A stretch of 64,000 nucleotides of DNA from Perognathus longimembris pacificus (Eukaryota > Chordata > Mammalia > Rodentia > Heteromyidae): assembly GCF_023159225.1 (NCBI RefSeq), contig NC_063172.1:64724828-64788827 (forward strand). The letters run 5' to 3'. Shown here piece by piece: positions 21,789 through 33,285 of this stretch. The position numbers and the translations under genes are program-made. Under the pieces are notes generated by a model. The model searched no databases and had not been told where the DNA came from. It worked only from the letters and a program-made list of their open reading frames with translations. The stretch's first letter is position 1, and each line of letters opens with the position of its first letter.

Positions 21789-22520
21789 ACCTTTAGGGTG
21801 TTTTATGATCTGCAAATAAGAATTATTTGACCTCTTTTTTTTGTCTGTATCCTTTAAATTTCTTTCTCTTATTGCTCTAGGAATTTAAGCCTAAATATTG
21901 AATAAGAATGCAAACCTAGAAACCCATCTCATTCCTCACTTTAGAAGAAATGACTTCGGTTTTCCCCTGTTTAGTGTGATGTATTTGTAGAGGTATGCTA
22001 CTTCTGTTCCTAGTTTCTTCAGAGCTTTATCCCAAATTTATCATCAATTGAGATGCTTATATGATTTTTTTTTTGGTTTTTGGTTCTGTTTATATGCTAT
22101 ACTAAATTTATTTATCTATATATGTTGAACCATCATTGCATCCCAGGGATAAAACCAAATTGACTATATGGTATATGATCTTTTTAATGTACTCTTGAAT
22201 TTGCTTTGCAAGAAGTTTTGGGTTTTTTTGTTCTTTTTTTTATAGAATTTTTGCAGCAGTGGTCTTCACAATGGTCCATAATTCTCTTTTGTGTCTGTCT
22301 GGTGTTGGCATAAGTGTAATACTTGCTTCTGTTTTATGGAAGAACTTGAATATTATTTGTGCTTGTTCATTTCTGAAGTCTGATAGAATTTAACTATGAA
22401 TCCACCTAACACCAGAATTTTCTTTGTTTGGAGATCGTTACTGCTTCAACCTTATTGTTTGTTATGGATCCATTTCAGTTATTTGCATCTTCTTGGTAAA
22501 CTCTTGAGGCTATAGAGATC

Positions 22521-24010
22521 ATTATGTTTTATGTCCAGGTGGGAGGACTATCCCCTCTGGACCGTCAGCATCAAGATCTTGGTCATCAGGCACAGTGCTT
22601 CCAAAGGTTTATTGCTGCCCTGTCTTTGGGGATTCTCTCCGAATTGGAGGGTGAAACCTCAGATAGCTCCCATACCCATGCCTTCAGGTGCTAAGCTATC
22701 TCTAATTGCAGTCTCAGGTACTGTCTCCGGTAGGACCTACACCTTGGCTGTATTCCTGCCTCCAAGCCTCCCAGTTGTGCTTTGGTACCCAAGTGTGTCC
22801 AGCCACAAGCTGTTTGCAATCACCCCATGTAAGCTGTCACTCTGTGGTCTGTGTTGTTTACTGTGGGAGTTAACAAGTTTTCTGAGTTGGTCCTGGGGAA
22901 TGAAGCTGCTGGGTAAGGCTGTTGACTGACTGGCAGCCTATGTGTGCCTGCCAACACATTGTAAGTGGATCGCTCAGTAATCCACATGCATTAGCATCAG
23001 AGCCTAGATTTCTTTTTTGTATTATGGGCAAATTAGTATATGTCCAATGGAAGATGCACTCACTGAGGAGGAGGTCGTCACTCCCTCTCCGTGTCCCCGT
23101 CTGATTCCTGTCAGTTACCCGGCCCCTAGCTGGGCACATCCCAGATTCTGTGTCTCTGTGTCCAAGTCCCCAATTTTATATCAATCTGAGAACCTGGCTG
23201 GCCATAGGTGCTGCTAAAACTTGATTCCCCGGGCAGCTCAATCAGGAGGCCTACCTACAAGATGACACTCTGCATTGTAAGAACCAAAAGCCTGTCCCAA
23301 TGGGGATTCGGGGGCCCACCAAACCCCTTCCAGCGCAAGGTTGGGTGAGTACGGTGGCGCGCATAGACCCCACTGCAAGGTCTGGTGCTTCTTAGAGATC
23401 ACCTGGCTCGTCTTGTGGCAGGAATGCCAGGATTTTGTGTCCTTTGCAAGAGAGAGAGGGTGGAGGCTGCCAGCTGTTTCCTCGATTCCTTTGCTGTACC
23501 CCTTTTTAGCTGTCTTAGTGATTGCTAGAGGTTCTGGGCGCTCTCCCTCAGCGGTGCTTTCCTGAATGTAGCCTATCCTTGTTTCTCAGCTTATTTTCAT
23601 TCAGAGTCCTACAAAGAAAGTCTGTTCTTTGCCGGTTTTCTCTGCCTCCTTTTCTTCAACGAAGTACTCTTTCTGTTGTTGTCGTAGTCAGTGGGAGAGA
23701 CAGAGCTTTGGATCTGAGGAGCCTGGCACTGGGCCCCCCAACACGAGCAATGGAGCTAGTGAAGTCTGAGGATGGGAACGTCATCATAGAGGAGTGAGCT
23801 TTACTTCTTCCAAAAGAAGCTCCCTCGGGGCGCGATGTGGGACACCTCAAGAATCTGGCTGCAGTGGTTGTCAAGGGCTCAAAAAACACTGTCAATACTC
23901 CTCAAAACTGTCAACAGTCAGCAGAAACAGGGCTTCTGCGAGCAATTTTCATAGCCAGTCAGTCACAGCCAGGGAGACGAAGGAAACCTAACAGTTAAAT
24001 GTAGCCTGAT
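22521..24010. other. Unassigned GC-richer segment
   Basis: About 1.5 kb of complex, roughly balanced-composition DNA directly abutting the truncated end of the antisense L1. Short frames occur, including a plus-strand frame ending at 23797 with a C-terminal 'KSEDGNVIIEE' and a minus-strand frame at 23656-23895. I recognise no domain. It could be an old LTR or retrovirus-like remnant, L1 5' sequence, or a retrocopy; none of these is supported. Confidence 0.4.
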
Positions 24011-24044
24011 GGCATCCGGGCCACTTACTAGCCATTTGCCTTGG

Positions 24045-24115
24045 GGAACGTTTTGTTTCATGCCAATACTGTGGCTTGATCTCAGGGCCTTATGGTCTTA
24101 CTTGACCTGCTGGTT
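24045..24115 (-). mobile_element. Geo-type SINE fragment
   Basis: The plus strand 'gccaatactgtggcttgatctcagggcc' spread over two blocks resembles the antisense end of a B1-Geo SINE. Short and diverged. Confidence 0.4.
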
Positions 24116-24429
24116 GAATTGGAATTCTAAAGCTTTCAGTCGATGTCTTAGGATTCGAGAATCAAGACAGTAACATTCACCATCATTGACATTTCATCCA
24201 TTTTTACAACGGTTGAAGTCTCGTGTTGTAAAATTGTTGACATTTGAGGGAGTCATGCTACCATGTTCTGTTCCTAGTACTATGTTTCTACCTTGAAATT
24301 TGTGTATCTGGGGAAAAGTTTTTGGCATGTCCTGAGTCTTTTCATTTTAATTATTTACAAGATATAGGCAAGACTAGATAGTAGGTGGATTTTTTTTTCT
24401 TATTTTCTCACATCACTCAAGACATTCTG

Positions 24430-24835
24430 TTCAACCCCCTAGTCCATACAAAGAAAAGAAGATTAGTTGCAGAAGTAATTATAATTGGTAGATACTATGT
24501 AATGAAAGGGGAGGTAACTAGATAGAGGAGAATAATAAGAAAGAGAAAAGATATAGAGAATACTTAGCTATAGAAAGGAAAAAAGAAAAGAGAAATTAGT
24601 ACAACAAGAAGAAAAAACAAACAAGAGCAAACAAGGCCAACAAAAAAGAAAAGAAAAATTAAGAGAAAAAAGGTAGTCTGGCATTCTGCCTACCTGCTAA
24701 AACTAAAGATTTGAATGAATGATTATGGAAAGGGGAATAGAAAAAGGAAGGAAAAGAAGAGAGAATTGCACTGTGGACAGATTAAAAAGTAGGAATGGAA
24801 GAGAGTAGTAGAAAAGAGAAGATACAATTATAAAT
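24430..24835. repeat. Purine-rich tract, about 400 bp
   Basis: Almost entirely A and G on the plus strand with many 'aaagaaaag' and 'gagaa' runs. It lies next to an antisense L1 3' end; polypurine tracts are known from L1 3'UTRs, so it may belong to that element. Confidence 0.7.
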
Positions 24836-27045
24836 GAAATGGTTTTCTTATTTACATAGTTGTGCAGGGAGGATTCATCATCATGTCAGTTTGTTTGCAC
24901 AATGTATCTTGATCAAAATCACCTCTTTCATATTTCTCCCCATCTCTCCAGCTCCATCCATCTCTTTAATTTTCCTAATTCCATTTTTACATATGTCCAT
25001 ACACATTGAATATAATGACTGCATTTCCCACCCTTCTCTCTCCATTTGAGTACACCTCGATTTGACTTATGTCCCTTTGACTCCACAAGACCCAGCTTTC
25101 TCAAATTCATTTTAATAAACTGTAAAATAGTTGTTGAAGGGAATTATACCATTGAAATCCTACCTTGCATATACCATATTTTTGTTAATATGTTTATGTA
25201 TATATGCATAAGACCCTGTGTATGTTTATGTACATATTTATAATTTAAATCCAAATTCAACATATGAAAGAAAACTCAAGTATGTTATCTTTCCAGACCT
25301 GATTTACTTCACCGAACACTATTTTTTTCCAGATCATTCCATTTCCCTGAAAATGACATGGCATTCCATGATGTTCAATTCCATTGGATGGAAATGTTCC
25401 GATAGATAGATAGATCTAGATGTAGATCTAGATTCAAACTTCCTTCCACAGTGGTTGCAACAGTTTGCATTTCCACAAACAATGTATTAGGGTTTCTTTA
25501 CTCCCAAATGCTTGCAAGCATCTGTTGTCGTTTGTATGCTTGATAATGGATGTTCTTACTAGGATGAGATGGATTCTCAGTGTTATTTTGATATATTTTT
25601 CTTTTATGACTAGAAACGTTGTGCATTTTTTCATGGGTCTATTGTCCATGTTCCTTCTAAGATGTCTTTGTTTAGTTCCTTTGCCCATTTATTGATTATT
25701 TTAGGGTTTAGCTTCTTGAACTTCAATATTCTGGGTATTAAGCCCTTGTCCAGTGTCCAGCTGGTGAATGTCTTGTCCCATTCTGAAGGCTGTCATTTCA
25801 GCTTAGTAACTATGTCCTTTGCTGTGCAGAGAAGACTTATCTTGATGCAATCCCATTTGTCAATTTGCTTTCTACTTTACGGAGCCCCTGGATTTCAGAA
25901 AGATTCTGCCTATGTAGAAACTGTAGTAGTTTCCTTTCTTTTGTGTTTTTTTTTTTTTTTTTTTTGCCAGTCCTGGGTCTTGAACTCAGGCCCTGAGCAC
26001 TGTCCCTGGCTTCTTTTTGCTCAAGGCTAGCACTCTGCCACTTGAGCCACAGCGCCACTTCTGACCTTTTCTATGTATGTGGTGCTGGGGAATTGAACCC
26101 AGAGCTTCATGTATGCGAGGCAAGCACTCTTGCCACTAGGCCATATTCCCAGCCCAACTGTAGTAGTTTCAAGGTTTCAGGTGTTACATTGAGCTTGTTC
26201 ATCCATTTAAATTAATATTGGTAAAAGGTGACAGATGGGGATCTATTTTCATCCTTCCTCATATGAATATTGAGTTTATACAACACTGTTGAAGAGGCTT
26301 TTTTCAACCCATGTTTTTGAATGCCTTGTCAAATATTAGATGGCTATCGATAAGGTTTACTTTGGGCCTATTTTTGTGCCAGCACCAAGCTATTTTATTG
26401 TTACCCTAGCTCTGTAGTAAGGTTTGAAGCCTGGAACTGTGATGCCTCTGTGGTTTGTTGTAGTTGTTGGGTTTTGTTTGTTTGTTTTTTTGCCCCGGAT
26501 TGCGTGTTGGGGCCTTTCGGCATTCCATATGAATTTTTAGAATGTTTTCTCTATCTCAATGAAAACTGACATTGACATTTGAATGGACATTGCATTGAGT
26601 TCGTAGAGTGCCTTTGGTAATATTTTCCCAATATTAATGTTGCTAATCTAGGGATATGAAGCTTCTCCCACTTCCTGGTGTCTTCAAATCTTCCTTTACA
26701 TTTTTATCATTTTCATTGAAGTATTCCTTTACTTCCTTAGCTAGGTTTATTCTTAACTATTTTTTTAGGCTATTGCAAATGGAGTTTTCCTGATTTTCTT
26801 CTTTACCTGCTTATTGTTGGTATACGGGAAAATGACCACTTCTTATGGACTTACCTTATATCCTGCTATTTTGCTAAAGTTATTTGTTAGTTCTTGGATC
26901 TTGGGAGAGAAGACTTGTAGGCTTTTTAGATATAGTACATCATTTGCAAATAGGGATAGTTTGGCTTCTTCCTTCCCTACTTGGAGTCTCTTTATGTCTT
27001 TCTCTTGCCTTATTGCACTCCAGTGCTGTATTGTGGCTCACATGT
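24836..27045 (-). mobile_element. L1, antisense, degenerate
   Basis: 3'UTR sequence (24836-25450) is followed by antisense ORF2 landmarks. These include 'agtggttgcaacagtttgcattt', written in two blocks, then 'ttagttcctttgcccattta', 'ttgctgtgcagagaag', 'tgtgccagcaccaagcta' and 'cctgctattttgctaaagtt'. A SINE interrupts it at 25934-26155. Minus-strand frames such as 25434-25688 are ORF2 remnants. Confidence 0.82.
25919..26170 (-). mobile_element. IDL-Geo SINE nested in L1, perfect TSD
   Basis: A full-length minus-strand copy at 25934-26155 between perfect 15-bp duplications 'aactgtagtagtttc'. The host L1 reading resumes exactly after the second copy. Confidence 0.95.
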
Positions 27046-27665
27046 AATCGTGGGCAGGGACAAAAGAAGGAAAACAAAAAGATCCCCAAATAACCAACTT
27101 ACAAAGGAGACAAAGGCATAATCAATAAATATTTTTAAAATTTTCTGTTTTCTGGAGCAGTTGTTTTGAGAGATTTTCATTTTTCTCCCTTTTTTTCTTT
27201 TCTTTCTTTCCTCTTTCTTTCTCTCTTCTTTCATTTTTGTTTTTCGTAAACCAGTTCAGCTAGTAGAGGCTGTCTGATTTGGGATTTGGGCTCAGTGTCA
27301 GTGGGTAAACAGCCATTCAGAGACCTGGGCTGGAGTCCCACACAGAATAATAGACTTAAGTTCTAATTTCAAATTTGTATGCTGGATTCCTGGGCTGGGC
27401 TCCTAAAATTTCAGGAACTCCCCACTTGAGCTGAGTTATGTCCCACACTCCCTAAAATGACAGGCTGTTGCTTTTTCTGCATAATATAAGGGCAATCACT
27501 TGTAGAAGTATCGAATTCACTGTTATACTAGAAATTACTTCCAAAAAGTAAAGGGAACAATTCTTTACTAAAAATCAACCAAAAGGTAAAATATTGAGGA
27601 TTAAATTAACAAAGACAAGCAGGAACTAATATATCTTATTTAAATAAGATACAAAATGGAGTTAA
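27046..27665. other. Anonymous sequence with a pyrimidine tract
   Basis: 27168-27240 is a C/T-rich tract. The rest shows no gene or repeat. Confidence 0.5.
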
Positions 27666-27866
27666 GGGGCTGGGAACATGGCCTAGTGGCCAGAATGTTT
27701 GCCTCATATACATGAAGCCCTGGGTTTGATTCCTTAGCACCACATATATAGAAAAGGCCAGAAGTGGCGCTGTGGCTCAAGTGGCAGAGTGCTAGCCTTG
27801 AGAAAAAGAAGCCGGGGACAGTGCTCAGGCCGTGAGTTCAAGTCCCAGGACTGGCAAAAGAAAAAA
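27666..27866 (+). mobile_element. IDL-Geo SINE
   Basis: Complete left ID-like monomer and right Geo monomer with an A-rich tail. Small deletions ('ccttgagaaaaagaagcc') separate it from the consensus. TSD not clear. Confidence 0.9.
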
Positions 27867-28216
27867 AGAATTAATTGTAAAATTCAAAGATTACAAAGTA
27901 GAAGATTTACTCTTTTAAATATGTAAATTTATGACAAAGTCACTATAAGCCTAATGAGAAGGATATTGGGGGAAATTTAGAATGTAAATAGTTATAACTT
28001 TTTGATAAGCAAAATTATGTCCCAAGTAATCAAGGAAATTATGAAAATAAAGAGCAATATGAGCACATTTACTATAAAGCAAAAATAATTGCACTCGTTT
28101 TATTCTTACTGGTATTGGAGTAATGAAACAAATCAATAGAAAAGAGGATGGCTGTACTTACAGCCACATGTTGAGAGATTGTAGGATAAGCTCTGTGAAG
28201 GAATCAGTTGGTTTGC
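27867..28216. other. Anonymous sequence
   Basis: AT-rich, nothing recognised. Confidence 0.45.
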
Positions 28217-28454
28217 ACAGGATTTTCTTTTTTTTTTTCTTTTTTGGCCAGTCCTGGGCCTTGAACTCAGGGCCTGAGCACTGTCCCTGGCTTCTTCCCG
28301 CTCAAGGCTAGCACTCTGCCACTTGAGCCACAGCGCCACTTCTGGCCGTTTTCTTTATATGTGGTGCTGGGGAATCGAACCCAGGGCCTCATGTATACGA
28401 GGCAAGCTCTCTTGCCACTAGGCCATATCCCCAGCCCCCTGGACAGGATTTTCT
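28217..28454 (-). mobile_element. IDL-Geo SINE with perfect TSD
   Basis: A full-length minus-strand copy at 28229-28442 between perfect 12-bp duplications 'acaggattttct'. It shares 'cttcccgctcaagg' with the young subfamily but keeps 'gaacccagggcc', so it looks intermediate. Confidence 0.94.
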
Positions 28455-30494
28455 ATTTACTAATATAATTGTGAACCTTTTGAGGTTATTACATGCAATG
28501 ATTCTTAATCTTATTTGACCACAGAATTCTTCTTAAAATGCATCTTGTAGGACAGACATTTTCTTTTTTTTACTAATTTGAGGAAAACCGTAAAAGAAAC
28601 AGATACACATTTGTGTGGAATTGGAGATTCCATGAAGGAGATGCCTCAATTCATGTGGTAGAATGTAGATCCGACCAGTGCACTTTAGACAATTCAGAAA
28701 TAAATTTGAGCTGCAATAACATTGAGAAACTGAAACCAAAGAAGTAGTGGAAAGCACTACTATGAAGCTATATATACATACATACATGTATATAGTGAAT
28801 ATCTATTGGAATAGTTACTATATTACATTATCATATTGTAGTATTATTACATTTTCTGTTATTTTACATACTGTTTACATGGTAATATCTATGTTAGTAT
28901 TACTATACAAATAACTTCCCCACCTCATTTATATTCTTAATAATAAACTAAATTGGCCAAGATTAAAAGTACATATCCTCATATACTTATGAAATTTGCC
29001 ACAAAACAGCAGTGACATTTTATTTTTATACTCAAATTCATAGGACAGGAGACTGATCTTGGTTGACCACAAGATATTTGGTCATCGAGTAGGTTCATCT
29101 CCTCACCTGTTTCTGAAATCCCTGGGAGATGCCTGTCTCCTGAAGATTGGTTCTGGTGGCCCCGACGCTAGGGAGCAGTCTCATCTTGACTGCTGCTGCG
29201 CAGGACTGACCTTCGCTTCCTCCTCCCAAGCCAGTGGAACCCCAGTGAGGAGACAGACCACGGCCTAGGTGAGATCAAGTCATGGTCCTTTCTAATTATG
29301 GTGAAGACCATGTATGTGAGTACCCCCTGTTTATGAAGGTGGCCCCGGGAACATTACAGAGAACTAGAAAGGCATGGCAAGACTTGGCCAGGGCTCTTTT
29401 TATGTTTTCAAATTTTCAGATACATGGAAACGCAGTGCTCAGAGCAATGCAAGCCGGGTAGGCAAGGCGCTCACAGGTTGGACTGTTGGCCATCCACACC
29501 CCCACCCCCCACCCCGTCACCTCCTACAGGAATCTGAAGCCCATTGCAGACTTTGCATTATTTCTTTTTATCAATATGTACAGAGAATTTCTATCACAAA
29601 GGGGGTCTTTAAGGCAAAAGTCACTCAATTTCTCAAAGCTAAAATGGTCCGGTAATTCTACAATGACAATGCCTAACAATCTTCAGATTAGGAGCTAAAA
29701 ATGACAAATGGGCATTGCAGTACTGAAAGTGTACCATCATGGCCTGGTAGATAAATAAATAAGAAGCTAAGGCTTGGAGGCCTGGCCTCTCTGTTGTAGG
29801 TGCAGCAGGGGGCTTTTCTCCTTGTTCTTGAGTGTCACCCTGTCACCAAGCACCGTGGTCACAGCTAACAGGAAGACCCTTGAGCATAGCTGTCCTCACC
29901 CAGGCCTGTTCTCAGAAGACAAGGAGTATAGAATCATTTCCTATTTTATATTTGCATACTCAAAAGGCCAATTAGTTTCTTCTCAGAACAAAATGTGCAG
30001 TCTGTTCTCGAAGGCATTGCATGCTATGCTTCACTTACCTTGTCGGCGTTCATGTCTGTATTATTTATGGGAGGAAGGGCCTACGTTAGCCGAGAGGAGG
30101 GGCTTCATTCCTGGACTCTTCTTGCCTAAGGGGCCTTCAGCAGATGGTGTCATTTCTTTTTTATATAATGAGGTTGACAATGTGCAACTGTTCTAAGAAT
30201 TGAATTGTATAAGAATTGTTGAAAGAATTAAATTGTGCACAGAGAGGATGTCATAATGTTCTTTCAGTAAGTGGGGAGTATAATAGTAATACTTTTTAAG
30301 CTTAAATATGCTAATAAGTAGCATACATTAGTTTAAATCAAGTTTGGACATGAGCACTGATTCTTCAGCTAGGAAAGGATATTTACTCAACAAAAGTGAG
30401 CCTTACTTTGTAGCATTTCTCTAATTACTTAATCTATGCTCAATGAAAAAGTAATTTGAAAACATTTGAAATAAGAACACCTTACCAATATCAC
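28455..30494. other. Anonymous sequence
   Basis: 28455-29040 is AT-rich. 29040-30200 is more complex and less AT-rich but gives no recognisable domain, exon or repeat in any frame. A 140-codon plus-strand frame at 29774-30196 lacks any known motif and I do not call it a gene. Confidence 0.4.
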
Positions 30495-30620
30495 CTTTTT
30501 TTCTATTGAGACAAGATCTTATTATGTAGGCATGGCTGACCTTAAACTTATAGTCCTCCTGTTTCATTCTCCTGACTTTCAAAGTTACAGGAATGAGTCA
30601 CCATGTTTGAGTACATCTTA
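30495..30620 (-). mobile_element. B1-like (7SL-derived) SINE monomer
   Basis: Plus-strand landmarks 'ttgagacaagatcttattatg', in two parts, then 'catggctgacctt', 'tcattctcctgac' and 'ttacaggaatgagtcaccat' follow an antisense B1/Alu monomer. Unlike the composite elements, no Geo half is attached. Confidence 0.75.
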
Positions 30621-31329
30621 TCTTTTGGCTTCCTGGATATAACCCCTCAGCCTATTTTGGACATTTATTTTCTCATTCTCTTTTTCTTTGTGTTCCAGAA
30701 GAAGCCAGACAATAGATTCAAGTTGGAACAGTTTCAGAGAGGTTTCACAAGGAGACTAATTACAGAGATGTAGTGGTTGTAGAGGAAAGAGACAGGACAT
30801 TCCAAACAGCAGCGGGCCTCTTAGGATCCAGACACCTGAGCAGGTAAAGGCAGAAAGAGGATTCTGGGACTAGAATTGAGAATCTGTGCAAAGACAGGTG
30901 TCTGACCTTTTTATAGATCAAGACAACCCAGAATGGCTTTGAAGGGAGGAAGCTAGGGGAATGAATTCTCATTCTACACATTGTCCCTCCTACCATGAAC
31001 CACCTGCTCCTCTTGTGCTAACCCAGACAGAAAAACAGAGGGTAAGAGACTAACACCCTCAACACAGCTCAGCGCCTCCCTTGGACCCAATGGGCAACTC
31101 TAAAACCTATTGAGAGATGAGTTTTGCTAGATGAGTTTTCCTTGAGATCTTCACTCAAAACTTGCTTATCCGGTGCTCTGGGCAAATCATGCATGTGAGG
31201 ATAAGAACATAGCAAGTTCCTATAGGCTAACAGAGACACCTTTCACCTATTAAAATAGTGCTTATTGTGTTAACTGCAGGCTCTTGGTTCACGTTCCTCA
31301 ATATCTCTAGTTTAGCTTGCCTCACTTTT
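30621..31329. other. Anonymous sequence
   Basis: No gene or repeat recognised. Confidence 0.4.
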
Positions 31330-31498
31330 GTGTCTGATTTACTGAAGTTAACATTATGGATTCTAATTTTATCCATGATGCTACAAATGTTACAATTTTA
31401 GTTTTGCTTAGGGCTGCATAACATTCCATTATGTGTATGTAGCACACTTTCTTCATCTGTTAATGAACACCTAAGTTGATTCCATGTCTTAGGGTTTG

Positions 31499-31535
<37 letters not shown>

Positions 31536-31640
31536 GTGCCACAATAAACATAGGTATGAAGGTATCTGCTTGTTATATTCATTTAACTTGCTTCTTATAT
31601 ATATCCAGGAGTGGGGTATCTGTATCACAAGCTGCTTTTG
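31330..31640 (-). mobile_element. Old L1 fragment (antisense) with (TG)n
   Basis: Antisense L1 ORF2-end landmarks: 'cataacattccattatg', 'gttgattccatgtctta', 'caataaacataggtatg' and 'ccaggagtggggta'. A (TG)14 tract at 31503-31530 interrupts it. Confidence 0.7.
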
Positions 31641-33054
31641 AGAGTGAGAAGTGAGAAGAATTGAATTATTCATAATACCACAGGTACTAGCACTGTACGG
31701 CCAGACTCGGATTAGTACAGGTAAGCTAGGCTACCTCATCTCTCATAAACTTGAGAGAGGAGCTTCAGGGAAATGAAAGAGATGATATAGTGCTCCCATG
31801 CATGCACACATACATGCAAACACTTACACACACCTGTAATTTGATACTAGAACATGCACTCTATATCCTTTTCAAATTTAAAAGTCTATTATGAATATTT
31901 TCCTATATAGCATTTCTTTTACTAAAATATAATTTTAATTACATAAAATTACCTTATGTCATAACTAGATCATAATTGATTTAAATATTATCTCATATTT
32001 GATGTTCAGATAATTTATTTTCCCCTTATAATGCTGTAGTAGATACTACAGAACAAAAATCATCATACTCATTGTTATTTATAATAACGATCACTTGAGC
32101 AGCTACATACAACCTGCTCCAGGTAAGTGAGTATAATGTGGTTCTTGAAGGCTATAGTCAAGCACTAGGGATTTCTAACAGCAGCCTTGGAAGCAAGACA
32201 TATGAAGTTTTAACACTCAATAAAATTTCCACTTTGTGGAAGATTAAAGGAAGTCAGAGGTCTTGATATCAGGCCACAGATACGGACTTTGTGTCTAGCA
32301 TTCATTCAGTTCCCTGAGTGTCTTAGTGGTCCGAGATTCTTTCGTGCCACCGCTCTGCCCTGTCAGCCCTTTTACCCAACTGGTAGTCAAGTGTAAATGT
32401 GAGTGACATGTCATACTTTTGCTCTGTTGCCTTGCCTTGCTAGGGAGATAAGTAGATCGGCTCAACTCCATTGATTATTTTGGACCGAGGCGGAGGACAG
32501 AGGTATTTCCTTCAGGAGACGGTGTTTGGCAATAAACATGCCAGATAAACTAGGACACCACTGACGGAAAACTAAAGGACAAAGAAGTCTGAGGATAAAT
32601 TGGAAGGTGGTGGAACCAAAGGCTTAGGATAATGTAGGGAACCTGTTGGACAGATCAGTAAAGATAGGAGAAAATGTGAGCAACACAATTGTCTTGGCAA
32701 GTTGAAGTGATGTATACCAGGGCCTATGGCAGAGCAGGCCCTAGCGAGTCAGAGGACTACTGCCAGACTTGGCAGATCCCGGTGTCTTCTCGCCCATGAA
32801 GCACCTGTGAATGGAGTCTTTGTTAGACCACATTGAAGCCTAGCCAGATTTGCTTGCTTCTCATCTCCCTTTCTGGCACGATTGCATCACGACTTCACTG
32901 TGCTCATCGTCTGCCCGTGTGATTTCCTTCTCACCATCTCCTTCTCCTGATTCTCAGTCTTCACTTCTGCTGTATCCTCTGTCTGGGGATCTTTTCCTCC
33001 ATTGCATTTCAGTGGCTTCTACTTGCCATTCATTTAGAAAAAAAAAAATCTTCT
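31641..33054. other. Anonymous sequence
   Basis: No gene or repeat recognised. Frames at 32850-33056 have no recognisable domain. Confidence 0.4.
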
Positions 33055-33285
33055 GACCAGTTGCTAATGCCTATAATGCTAGCCACTCAGGAGACTGAGA
33101 TCGGAGGATTCTGATTCGAAACCAGCCCAGGCTGAAAAGTCAGTGAGACTCGTGTCTCCAATTAACCACCAGAAAACCATACGTGATGCTGTGGCTCAAA
33201 GTGGCAGAGCACTAGCCTTGAGTACAAAGAGCTCAGGGACAGCGCCCAGGCTCTGAGTTCAAACCTCATGACCTACTGAAAAGCA
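33055..33285 (+). mobile_element. B1-Geo composite SINE
   Basis: Left 7SL-like monomer ('gcctataatgctagccactc', 'gagactgagatcgg'), linker 'ctccaattaaccaccag', right Geo monomer ('gctgtggctcaaagtggc', 'gagctcagggacagcgcccag', written here in two pieces) and an A-rich end. The clearest complete plus-strand example. Confidence 0.88.

Larger units (their letters stand above)
19506..22520 (-). mobile_element. Degenerate L1, antisense, with three SINE insertions
   Basis: The plus strand follows the antisense order of an L1 from the 3' part of ORF2 towards the reverse transcriptase region. Landmarks include 'aataatagtccattta', 'gttgattacatagctt'-like text, 'tttgcatttcctttacc', 'gatgagcagaaggcctttaa' and 'ttgaaccatcattgcatcc'. 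Numerous indels indicate age. SINEs sit at 20593, 21097 and 21654, and a (TG)n tract lies at 20892-20926. Confidence 0.75.

Noticed and set aside
23522..23797. A 91-codon plus-strand frame as a gene or start of a retrocopy
   Set aside because: No recognised domain, no Kozak or exon support, and stops follow in all frames. Kept only as part of the unassigned block.
29774..30196. A 140-codon plus-strand frame as a gene
   Set aside because: No known motif, no splice structure and no repeat-independent support.
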